The notes under the pieces were generated by a model. The model was not told the origin of the DNA and made no database searches. It was given only the letters and a program-made list of their open reading frames with translations. The position numbers and the translations under genes are program-made. From Odontesthes bonariensis (Eukaryota; Chordata; Actinopteri; Atheriniformes; Atherinopsidae), in assembly GCF_027942865.1 (NCBI RefSeq), contig NC_134510.1, forward strand, positions 8,032,001 to 8,096,000: a stretch of DNA of 64,000 nt. The letters are read 5' to 3'. How positions within the stretch are numbered: the stretch's first letter is position 1; the number at the start of each line of letters is the position of its first letter. Shown one piece after another: positions 22,455 to 33,200 of this stretch.

Positions 22455-23378
22455 ACTCTTAGATGCATAAGTGGGTCAAAAATGACCCGGTTGTTTTCTT
22501 ACAGTATCTTTGTAACAAAAAGTAGTTTTCATTTCATATTCCAGCTATTCCTAAAAAAAAACATGTTATTGATTTCGTGCCATTTAAAATTTAAACTTAC
22601 CTCTCATGCATTTTACAAAATTCTAATTTTTGTATTACTACCCCAAGCTTCCATAAGTGGGTCAAAAATGGCCCGTATTCATTTCCTATGGAATTTCATG
22701 GGAACATTTGATTCTGATCAACTGTGACTGACAGCAATATATATTTTGTGGACCACACAGACTATCAAAAGTGTCACATCTAAAGATTATTGTACACAGT
22801 AACATCTGATACATGAAGAATGTGATACAAGAACTGGGAAGTATCAGTCCATGTATCACACTTATCCCCTATGCAATAGATGGAATAGCTTACACGGGGC
22901 GGCAACCAGGGGAAGATATTCAAAAGAATCTGGAAGAAAACATTATTCGGCAGTTGTGCAGTGCATTCAGAAACAGGGTGCAACATCACAACGGACAACC
23001 TCTTCACAACTTTTTGTGTAGCACCTCCTGGAGAAGGATCTCACTATTGTGGGGACTCTATGGCAGAACAAGCCAGACATCCCTCCTCTGATGAAGGCTT
23101 CCAAATCCAGGGAGGTTCACAGCACAAAATTCCCATTTAATGGCAGCCTCACCATGGTCAGCTACTTCAGGAAAAAAGGAATGGCTGTTGAATTGGCTCC
23201 TGAGCACAATTCATCACAGCAAAGTGGTGGACGAAAATATTAGGAAGAAAAAAAACAAGTCATATTCTAGAGACCAAAGGAGGTGTAGACACCATGTACC
23301 AGATGGCCGGCACCTACACCTGTAAGCATCAAACACAGAGGTGGCCCATGGTGTTGTGGTACAACATCCTTGACATAC
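22455..23378 (+). mobile_element. piggyBac-type transposon remnant
   Basis: It begins with 'gatgcataagtgggtcaaaa', a terminal motif of fish piggyBac elements. The transposase C-terminal region follows in several frames: REVHSTKFPFNGSLTMVSYF, 'gtagacaccatgtaccagatg' (VDTMYQM) and YTCKHQTQRWPMVLWYNILD. Stops and frameshifts make it nonfunctional. It breaks off at 23378 where Tc1-like sequence begins. Confidence 0.8.
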
Positions 23379-23480
23379 ACTATATTGCAAAAAGTATTCA
23401 CTCACCCATCCAAATAATTAATTTCAGGTGTTCCAATTACTTCCATGGCCAAAGGTGTATAAATTCATGTTGTGCAATTT
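23379..23480 (+). mobile_element. Tc1-like end fragment
   Basis: The stretch starting CACTATATTGCAAAAAGTAT and continuing 'tcacccatccaaataatt' is the 5' terminus of a widespread fish Tc1 family. It interrupts the piggyBac reading frame after NILDI. Confidence 0.65.
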
Positions 23481-23624
23481 TATTTTACAATTTTCAAAAT
23501 GTTTCACATGTTTTGTGTTGAAAAAAATTTTGAAAATAAAATGATTTCAAATATAAAATCATTCATGTGTGGATCAAATCATGATACAAAATATATTACA
23601 AATTATTAATATTTATTTACATTT

Positions 23625-23818
23625 TTTGGGGGGGCTTTTTATGCCTTTAATGACAGGACAGTTGGAGAGAGACAGGAAGCAGGGGTCAGATATAGGGGGG
23701 AGAGATGCAGCAAAGGGCCGCTTGGTGAGGGACTCGAACCAGGGCCAGCTGCAGCGAGGACTGTAGCCTCTGTACATGGGGCGGCTGCTTAACCCACTAC
23801 GCCACCGACCGCCCCACA
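23625..23818 (-). mobile_element. tRNA-derived SINE
   Basis: On the minus strand the head carries an A-box-like TGGCGTAGTGGGTTAAG and a B box GGTTCGAGTCC, the internal RNA polymerase III promoter of a tRNA. A body with 'cttcctgtctctctccaact' follows, then a poorly defined tail. Confidence 0.75.
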
Positions 23819-24542
23819 AATGATTATTCTTAACCAAAATGACAAAAATAGCATAAAAACACATTGATTCTACAATGTGTTAGAATCAATGCTAAGTTTT
23901 TTAAGTCAAGTCAAGTCAAATTTATTTGAACAGCACATTTCATGTACAAAACAGTTCAAATTGCTTTACATAAAATAAAAGCATTACAGCAGGGAGTGGA
24001 AAAAGCATTAAAAATACATAAGAGAATATAAAGAGAGAAATAAAATAGTTAAAATGAAATTAAAATTATTAAAAACAAGCAACAGTCCAGATAAGTTCAA
24101 AGATCGCGTGCAGATTTCATGCATAGACACGTGAGAACAGAAATGTTTTTAACCTGGATTTAAAAATGTCTCCATTTGGTGAAAGTTTAATCTCCACTGG
24201 CAGTTTGTTCCACTTGTTCGCAGCATAACAGCTAAATGCTGCTTCTCCATGTTTAGTCTGGACTCTGGACTGGACCAGCTGACCTGAGTCCTTGGATCTA
24301 AGAGCTCTGCTGGCTTTATATTCTCTGAACATATCACAGATGTATTTTTGGCCTAAACCGTTCTGGGATTTGTAAACCATCAGCAGGCTTTTAAAATCTA
24401 TTCTGTGACTGAGTGGAAGCCAGAGTAAAGATTTTAAAGCTGCTGTGATGTGTTCAGATCTCTTAGTCCGGGTTAAAACTCTAGCAGCAGCGTTCTGGAT
24501 GAGCTGCAGATGTTTAATGCTCTTTTTGGGAAGTGCAGTTAA

Positions 24543-25656
24543 AGGGGCACTAGGTAGCATTTTCACCTAAAATTATAGCCTTCAGGAGTTTACCAAAGGT
24601 TAAACAAGTCAGTAGTAAGCAAATGAAGCCTGTCTCGCTCCCAACAGGGGTCTGTATGCTGAGAATCCCATATGTAACTTCGGCAGGAGCGACCCGCTTC
24701 TGAAGTCTCGCGAGTCGTTTGTGTTTACGGCACTTAGCTAGGTACTGTATGCTAGCTGTAGTTGTAGGCTATGTGTTCGCTTGCGTTGAAGAGCCAACAC
24801 CAAGCGTTTCATATTCTGCCTTTCACAGACTGAATATGAAACGTTCGATGTTGGCACTTCCCATCTTTGTGAAATTTCTCCAAGCGTGATCTTGTTCATC
24901 TACCAAAGTGATCTGCGTTTTAGATCGTAAAGAGACAGGTTAGCCTGGCCCTTCTGATGATGGTGCTCTAATTCCTCCTGAGTTTGAGACGTAGCCTAGC
25001 TTCAGAAATACACGGACTGACCTGATTAGAATAAGAATAGCGGTTTGATCCGAACAAGAATTGTTATCTACACATGAAAATGGATTAATTTGTTCGGATT
25101 ATGATTGTAATCGGAATAGTGTAGAGCTAGTCTGCGTTTATTGCGGCGTGTATGTTGGTAGTGCCTGCGCGCATCTGTCTAAGATATAACTTTTGTAAGT
25201 GTCTACTAATACAAAGGAATCACTCCACGAATACACCATGATGAGGGAAGAATCCCATTCAAGATCAGCAACAGTCCATCCATCCATCCATCATCTTCTG
25301 CTTGTCTGGAGATCGGGTCGCGGGGGCAGCAGCCTGAGCAGAGAAACCCAGACGTCCCTGTCCCCGGCCACTTCCTCCAGCAACAGGATTATAGCATATT
25401 ATCTTGAGTTCTCTCTACAGAAAATCTCTGATTATAGTATCTTACGTGGGCAGTCTACACTTGTGAATCAGATGACCTAACTGCACTGACCAAATAACAC
25501 AACGGCAGCATTCGCCACGATGTTTAGTTAGTGGATGTGTATAATACAAACATGCAAAACAACCAAATTAGGGGGGGGGGGGCATTTTTACGACAGTGTA
25601 GAATTTGTTCGCTCAACTGAGATCGCTATACTGCCGCTATACTACCTTGTATCCCT
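24543..25656. mobile_element. TTAA element inserted in L2
   Basis: It has ends AGGGGCACTAGGTAGC and CTACCTTGTATCCCT, flanked by TTAA (24539-24542 and 25657-25660). The paralogous L2 at 28215-28235 shows the empty site with a single TTAA. It also holds an 11-G run near 25571 and a Rex3-like fragment. Confidence 0.85.
25272..25385 (-). mobile_element. Rex3-like (RTE) 3'-end fragment
   Basis: A (CCAT)n start is followed by 'gatcgggtcgcgggggcagc' and 'ccccggccacttcctccagc', the inverted 3' end of teleost Rex3. The flanks AGCAACAG on both sides look like an 8-bp target duplication. Confidence 0.7.
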
Positions 25657-26131
25657 TTAAAAGAGCATTACAGTAATGGAGTCTACTGGAGATGAATGCA
25701 TGGATGAGTTTCTACTGGTCTGTTTGGGAGAGGAAACCTTTAATTCTGTTGATATTTCTGAGGTGGTAAAAAGCTGCCTTGGTGACAGCTTTGATGTGGC
25801 TGCTGAAAGTCAGATCTGAGTCTATCAACACTCCGAGGTTACCAACTTGGTCAGTGATTGTAAGGTCCCGAGTCTCAAGATATTTACCAACGCTGACCCT
25901 CTTCTCTTTGCTACCAAACCGAATGATCTCAGTTTTGTCTTCATTTAATTGTAGAAAATTCTCTCTCATCCAGGTGTTTACTTCCTCCAGACACTGACAC
26001 AGTACGTCTGCTGGGCTGCAGTCGCCATGGTGACAGATACACATAAAGTTGTGTATCGTCTGCATAACTGTGATAATTGATGTTCAAGTTCTGCAATATC
26101 TGACCCAAAGGGAGCATTTACAAGTTATATG

Positions 26132-26605
26132 CTATATAAGTCTGCTGAAAAGTTCAATTCCTTTACCCACAGTAGGAATGGGGCTTGGAATGGAGACATG
26201 GTGTGCTCCATAGTGACACAGTCTCTCCAACAGCAGAGAAAAGTCTTTCTTCAGGATCTCAGAGCCAGTTCTCCTTCTCAGAATATCAAAAGACCCCGTG
26301 TGGACAATGATCCTCATGCCATCTGGATGTGTAGACAGAATGGTCGTCAGTTCCCTGACTGATGTATCAGAAAAAGTTATATTTTCTGTCTTTGCCATTC
26401 TGACATGCTGTGTTATAGAGTCCCCAATTAGAATGGTATCTATTCCATTTTGTGTGGAGGTGTCGATTGCTTCCTCCCCTTGGTTGTGGAATATTTTTGA
26501 GGGTAGGGTCCTGTCACTCGTGCATCTAAGGGTTAACATTTGAAAGGATACCACCAGTCTGTGGTGGAATAATGTTCCCCACATCATCAGGTCATGTACT
26601 GACAA
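26132..26605 (-). pseudogene. SGNH/GDSL-esterase-like reading frame, probably a LINE ORF1 remnant
   Basis: An open stretch of up to 157 codons has the block ILIGDSITQHVRMAK (GDS nucleophile block), IIVHTGSFDILRRRTG at the position of the usual G-x-N-D block (Asn replaced), and SPIPTVGKGIELFSRL. Some vertebrate L2/CR1-type LINEs carry an esterase in ORF1 (established knowledge). It lies just 5' of L2 ORF2 sequence on the same strand, which would fit, but the intervening parts are missing. Only the missing Asn argues against enzymatic activity. A domesticated or independent gene cannot be excluded. Confidence 0.5.
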
Positions 26606-26940
26606 TGTTTAAATCCAGGCTGAAAACAGTTCTATTTAGCTGTGCATATGACACCTGAAAGTATTTTATCTGCACTCTTCACTTTTAAATGAATTAATTA
26701 ATGATTATTTTTAATGTTTTTTTTAATGTTTTTTTAATTTTTTTAAAAAAAATTAAAAAAAAAATTTTAATTTAAAAAAAATAAATAATTATTATTATTA
26801 TTTATTTTTATTTTTATTTATTTATTTTAAAAAAAATAATGATTGTATTGCCTTGTGATTTTATGAAGCTGTGAAGCACTTTGAATTGCCTTGTGTATGA
26901 ATTGTGCTCTATAAATAAAATTGCCTTGCCTTGCCTACTT
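26600..26940 (+). mobile_element. L2-type LINE 3' end
   Basis: 'tttaaatccaggctgaaaac' (FKSRLKT) opens the last coding residues. An AT-rich 3' UTR and 'tgctctataaataaaattgc' follow, then a CCTTG-repeat tail at 26925-26935. The tail ends about 230 bases before the rrp15 start codon. Confidence 0.7.
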
Positions 26941-27166
26941 TATGCGGGAGAAACTTCTAACTTTTACATTCTGACTGGAGAACAGAAGCGGCGGCCCCAT
27001 TCGCACCCCACTCCAGTAGATGGCGCTGATGCGCCGGCTCATTGTTTGTTAACCACAAACACACTAACAGGAAGAAGAAGAGGAAGCAGTGGCAGTAGTC
27101 GTGAGAAGCGGAACCACTTTAGCAGTTTTGAACGGACTCTACGGACCCGTTTCACAGACGTCCACG
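26940..27166 (+). promoter_or_regulatory. rrp15: rrp15 5' flank and untranslated region
   Basis: The stretch between the LINE tail and the ATG is GC-richer than its surroundings and has no TATA box near the start. The transcription start cannot be fixed from sequence. The A at position -3 (ACG ATG G) gives a good initiation context. Confidence 0.4.
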
Positions 27167-27203
27167 ATGGCTCTAGGGGAAACACACGTGTTAAAACACT
27201 TAG
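27167..27203 (+). CDS. rrp15: rrp15 exon 1 ([12 protein letters not shown])
   Basis: It is a short first coding exon with donor ACTTAG|GTGAGT. It leaves one base that joins exon 2 to give Glu. The N-terminus is poorly conserved in this family, so the start rests on frame, context and splice fit. Confidence 0.7.
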
Positions 27204-30200
27204 GTGAGTATTTATCTGTAGTTTACTGTATCAAAGAAAGTGATGTTTGAGTATGTGGGTAATGTGTTAGTGAGGCAGCACGTGGAGGATCCTGATCCTT
27301 GTATTCGAAATCAGGAGATTCTCTTATCTGTGCCTTTTCCCGGTTATCTTGTCAAACTGGTCAGATTAGATGGAGATGGAACAGACTTTAATGACAAAAA
27401 AAAATAAATAAATAAATCCAAGTATCAGAAAACGAGAGGAGGCTGTGCGTAGATCCAGACCCTGGCCCTGTCCACTGATCCTGATGCTCCACAAACATCC
27501 ACCTTCCTGCACACGGTAGACGGTCAGAGGGCAGACCATGAACAGTTTTGCTGTTGGTTTTTAACCAAAAACGGATGTGCTGCAGAACCATAGCCCTCTT
27601 TATCAAATTTATTTATATGGCACATTTCATGTACAAACAATTCAAAGTGCTTTACATAAAATAAAAGCATTGCAGCGGGGAGTGGAAGAAGCATTAAAAA
27701 TACATAAAAGAATATAAAGAGAAACAAATAAAATCATTTAAATGAATTTAAAAACAAGCAACAGTCAAGATAAGTTTAAAGATATCGTGCAGATTTCATG
27801 CATAGACACATGAGAAAATAAATGTTTTTAACCTGGATTAAAAAAATGTCTACATTTGGTGAAAGTTTAATCTCCACTGGCAGTTTGTTCCACTTGTTTG
27901 CAGCATAACAGCTAAATGCTGCTTCTCCATGTTTAGTCTGGACTCTGGACTGGACCAGCTGACCTGAGTCCTTGGATCTAAGAGCTCTGCTGGCTTTATA
28001 TTCTCTGAACATATCACAGATGTATTTTTGGCCTAAACCGTTCTGGGATTTGTAAACCATCAGCAGGCTTTTAAAATCTATTCTGTGACTGACTGGAAGC
28101 CAGAGTAAAGATTTTAAAGCTGCTGTGATGTGTTCAGATCTCTTAGTCCGGGTTAAAACTCTAGCAGCAGCGTTCTGGATGAGCTGCAGATGTTTAATGC
28201 TCTTTTTGGGAAGTCCAGTTAAAAGAGCGTTACAGTAATGGAGTCTACTGGAGATGAATGCATGGATGAGTTTCTCCTGGTCTGTTTGGGAGAGGAAACT
28301 TTTAATTCTGTTGATGTTTCTGAGATGGTAAAAGGCTGCCTTGGTGACAGCTTTGATGTGGCTGCTGATTTATGGCCCAGTTATTGAACTGAATCGATGA
28401 TAACACTCCCAACAACATTCAACTGTGTGTTAGTTGTCCTCAGTCACAGGCAGTGGGCTTCAGAAGCTGCTGAACTGATGATGGATATCTGCCTAATGCT
28501 GTTACTTGTTTGTAAACTGTACTACCATTCCAGCTGTCTCCATAAAGTTCCCGTTGTCATGGCAGCAGATTATGCTGCAGCTTCAACAGCTGCAGAAAGC
28601 CAGGCTTCTCCACCAACCACTGAATCCGTTGGTCTCTTTTTGAGATTGTTGAAAATGTAATAGAATGACATTTCTTTCATTTGTACTTGTATATACCTGA
28701 GTATAAACCCAGCAGAGCTCTGACATCTGCTGACTCAGGTCAGATAGTGGAGCCCAGAGTTAAAGGATAAGACCGGGTTTTTGACATTGGGCCCTTGATT
28801 TCACATTATAACATGATGTTCTACTCACCCGTGCTTGTTGTTGAACATTTGGAGCTGTTCCGAAGATATTCGAGAGGCGTCTGGCTGCTCTCTTGAGATA
28901 TTCGGCCATGAAACGGTTTCCTATGGGCAAGCTCATACAGGCACAAACTATGCTGTTTATAATTTATTAATTACTGTACACTAGCACTGATAACGTGGAG
29001 GTGCGTCGCTTACTTAAAAAAATCCGGGTTACTGTAATTTTGATTTTTTTTTTTTTTTGTCGTAAAGTGGGTGTTACTGACGTCCTCGTGGTGCTACTAC
29101 CACAGACAGCCCACAGACCTGCTGCCTATTTATTCATTCGGCTAAAATTCAAAATTAGTAACCCGGATTTTTTTTAAGTAAGCTAGTGTAGAGTAATTAA
29201 TAAATTATAAACAGCATAGTTTGTGCCTGTATAAGCTTGCCCATAGGAAACCGTTTCATGGCCGAATATCTCAAGAGAGCAGCCAGACGCCTCTCGAATA
29301 TCTTCGGAACAGCTCCAAATGACCAACAACAAGCAGGGGTGAGTAGAACATCATGTTATAATGTGAAATCAAGGGCCCAATGTCAAAAAACCGGTCTTAT
29401 CCTTTAAAAATGGACCCGGTGAAGCAGCTTTTAGCTGTTATGCTGCACACAACTGGAACAAACTACCAGCAGAACTGAAATCAGCCCCAACTGTGAGCAC
29501 TTTTAAATCCAGGTTAAAAACATTTCTCTTTCGGTGTGCTTATGGTTGAGTTTATATTTTTCTTTTTCCCCTCTTCTTTGATTGCTTTTAATTCTTATTC
29601 TATTTTTTTATTCTCTTTAAATTGCTTGTTTTTATGCTGTTCTTTTAAATGCCTTGTCTTTATGTAAAGCACATTGAGTTGCCTGTGGAATGAAATGCGC
29701 TACATAAATAAAGATGCTGTGCCTTGCAGTGTAGGTTAGCATCCAGGACTGCAACAAACATGCTGTAAAATGTTGCTACATCTGAAACAATAACTCTTTG
29801 TGTCACTTTGATAAGATCTAATCTGCAAATATTCAGTCAGTAGATGGGATGTTTCCTCCTGACAGAAGTGCAGAAATGTTGTGATGTCAGCTTTACTAAA
29901 AACATCTAAGGTCAGCATTTGTTTCTGTGCAGTAAATAAATGACTGTGAATATTAACACTGCTCAAGTTCCACATCACTCCTGATCACCATCTCCTGTCT
30001 GTTCAGAATCACACTCTCACAGTGGGGTGTCTTAACGTGAAATGGTTGATTTTAGTTTGAACAACTATTAACATGCAGAACATTGAACTGATGTATAGTG
30101 AGAGCTGGTAGGCAAGTGAATATGTTGTACTATATTATGTATTTGTTTATGCGACTCCGCAGAAGACGCGGTGCCTCAACTCGACGACAGCCATGAACAG

Positions 30201-33200
30201 GAAGATTCTGAAGGAGGAAGTTCTGATGGAGAAGAAAACCACAGAGATGGGGAGGGAGGCAGTGACGGGGAGAGGGAAGAAGTTGCAGATGGAGGAAATG
30301 ACGCTAACACCATGGCTGGATGGGCTGAGGCCATGGCAAAGATCCTGGGAAAGAAAACCACAGAGAGCAAGAGCAACATTCTGGTGAAGAGCAAAGAGCT
30401 GGACAAGAAGAAGGCAGCAGACCGAGAGGAGCAGCTGAAGAGAAAAAAACAGGTAATGAGCTCACACTCGCACAGATGCGTTGGCTTCATTGGTTTGTGT
30501 GTCGGTGGGGCTCCTATTCATACCCCATTATTCAACACCTCCTGAGCTCAGCTACCATATTAAATAAGTAAGTAAAAAAATATATATATGTATTAATTAT
30601 ATAGCACTTTTCACAGATAAAAATAAGTGTTTCAAACAAAACAAGGAAATAAAAGGGTAACGTGTCATAACAAAAACAGAATACAAACACAAAATTAATT
30701 TAAAAACTTGTCTGTATAAAAATGTCTTCAGCTGCTTTTTAAAAGAGTCAGTGGAGTCTGGCCAGCGTAAAGACAGCAGAAGAGAATTACACAACCTTGG
30801 TGCCTGAAAAGCCAGAGTATGTGGGGCCAGAAGTAACCTCTGAGCCCATCAAGAAGAAAGAGGTTCCAGCAGATCAGAGATGTACTTGGGAGCTTGCGCA
30901 TGGAGGGCCCTAAAAATTAAAACAAATTTTTTTTTTAAATAAATTCTAAAATTTACTGGCAACCATTGAAGAGAAGCTAGAACTGGAGTGATGTGTGATC
31001 TGCTGTTGGTGCCAGGTAAATTGATGTTGCATCATTCTGAAAAGGCTGAAGGCAATCCAAAGCTGATTGGTTACTACAAATAAAAAGAGCCTTACAATAA
31101 TCCAAACAAGAAGAGATAAAAGCATGAATAATCATCTGAAGTACAGCCTTTAAAATCAGCAGTTTAAACTTTGAAATATTCCATAACTGCTAAAAACGGT
31201 TCTAAACCAGCTGTTTGGAGTGATGCCCAAACTGTCAAAGAAAAATTTATGAGACATGACTGAATGAAAGAGCCAAAGAAACTGATATCCCACCTAATTT
31301 CTGGAGATGTGTGGTCAGGAGCAATAATCAGAGTTTCAGTTTTCTCAGTATTTAAATGTAAATGTACTTTATTTCTACAGCCCTTTACAGACAATCCTTA
31401 CGATGTACCAAAGTGCTTTACAGCAGGTAATAAATAAAGAGAAGAATAAGTAAAAACAATAAAAGAACAGTGAAAGCAATAAAATACAACAAAATCGAAT
31501 AAGATGAGTGTCATCATACTACTGGGTATTAAAAGCAATCCTAAATAAGTAGGTTTTTAGCCTAGATTTGAAGAGGCCCAGGTCAGAAATAAGACGCAGC
31601 TGGACGGGGGGCTTATTCCAGAGCCTGGGGCAGCGATAGAAAAGGCTCGGTCACCCCAGGGTTTGTATTCTGACCTGGGCACTTCCAGCAGAAACTGATC
31701 TGTTGACCTCAGATCTACCAGGACTGCGGACTGTTAAAAGCTCAGATAAATACGATGGGGCGAGGCCGTTAAGAGCTTTAAAAACAAACATTAAAAGTTT
31801 AAAATCAATTCTATAAAGGACAGGAAGCACATGGAGGGAGTTCAGAACAGGAGTGATGTGCACACGTCTGTTGGTGCTGGTTAAAAGACGGGCAGCAGCG
31901 TTTTGGGGCTGCTGAGAAACAGAATTTATTTTTTTTTATTTCCTAATGCATAACCCCTGACAGATGAAAGAGTACGTAGTCTTTCACATGATTGTATCAG
32001 TCGATTTAATTTAAAATTTTTATCTTTTATTTTTTAATGTTTTTTTTATAATTTGACAGAATGGGAATGTTCAAACTTTTGATTGGTACTGTAGCTCTTA
32101 TTGGTGACATCAGTTGGAAGAGGGTACAGTTGGTATAAATGGTATATGTGGTGCATCGCTTTCAGATTGACTGACTGGAGATAATTTGGGGGCAAAAATG
32201 TTTAATTTGGAAAAAATGACATTTAAGAAACTGAAGTCAAGTTTGATATTAAAATTTGTAAAAGAAATAATGTAGTCAAAATAAAAAATCACTTTCCTCA
32301 TATTGAAAATTCTTTTAATAATGTTTTGCAGGTTTTGTTGACATACATGCTCCGCTCAAACAAAAAGTGTAATATTGATTAAGGCCTTAACATTATTTAT
32401 CAGTTATCGGTGAGTGCAGTCTGGTACTGACCAAAGCAAACAGAGAGAGGCTCAATTCTTTCTTCACGTGCAAACATGCTGTACTGTGAAAAGCTGTGTT
32501 ACTGTTTCTGAATAGTTAAAACAAAATGATTATGAGAAAGGGAAGGGAGATTGAATTGAAGTGAACTTTCGATGCAATCTCTTGGTTTTCTTAGCTCGGC
32601 AACTTTTTTTTTTTAATCGGTTCTGTATGAATTGGACTAATTTGGATTTTAATCAACTGGATTTAATTGATTTAATGTTTGTATTACAATGAATTGGATT
32701 CTAATTGGATTGAATCTTTCAAGTGCTAAGAGATGACATTTGTTGTGATTTGGACAATATAAATAAAACAAAATTTTATTGAATGGTTCACCAAGTATAG
32801 ATGAGTGTATCGCTCTAGTATTAGAATTGTACGGCAAAGACAAAAATGAACCACGCCAGTGCCATGGATAAAATGTACACCGCACGCATACATTCTGAGG
32901 ATTTTTTCAATGCTAAATTGACTGCATTTACATCATTTCTGAAAAAAGTACAAAACAGACCATCCTCTTTAGGACTTTATGTTAAAACAACAGCACTACT
33001 GTGACACTGAGAGATACAGGAGGTCCTTCCTGCCAGCTTCTGATTGTTAAAAGAAAAAATAAACGATTGAAATAAATATTATTTCCCTTTGGAATAGATT
33101 GTAATTATTTTTTTTCATGTCATTCAATTCATTTGTTTGAGTTGAATAGTATGACAGAAGAATTAAAGTCATGTATTTGTGTTTAACAGGTGGACAAGAA

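Larger units (their letters stand above)
23890..26130 (-). mobile_element. L2 LINE 3' half (ORF2 C-terminus), split by a TTAA element
   Basis: Reading right to left: [13 protein letters not shown] sequence near 26050-26080 (frames broken), [40 protein letters not shown], then after the insert [20 protein letters not shown] and [20 protein letters not shown], ending with an AAGTC-repeat tail at 23890-23915. A parallel copy is at 27600-28370. Confidence 0.88.

Noticed and set aside
30176..30490. 104-codon minus-strand Ser-rich frame
   Set aside because: It is antisense to the acidic exon 2 of rrp15.
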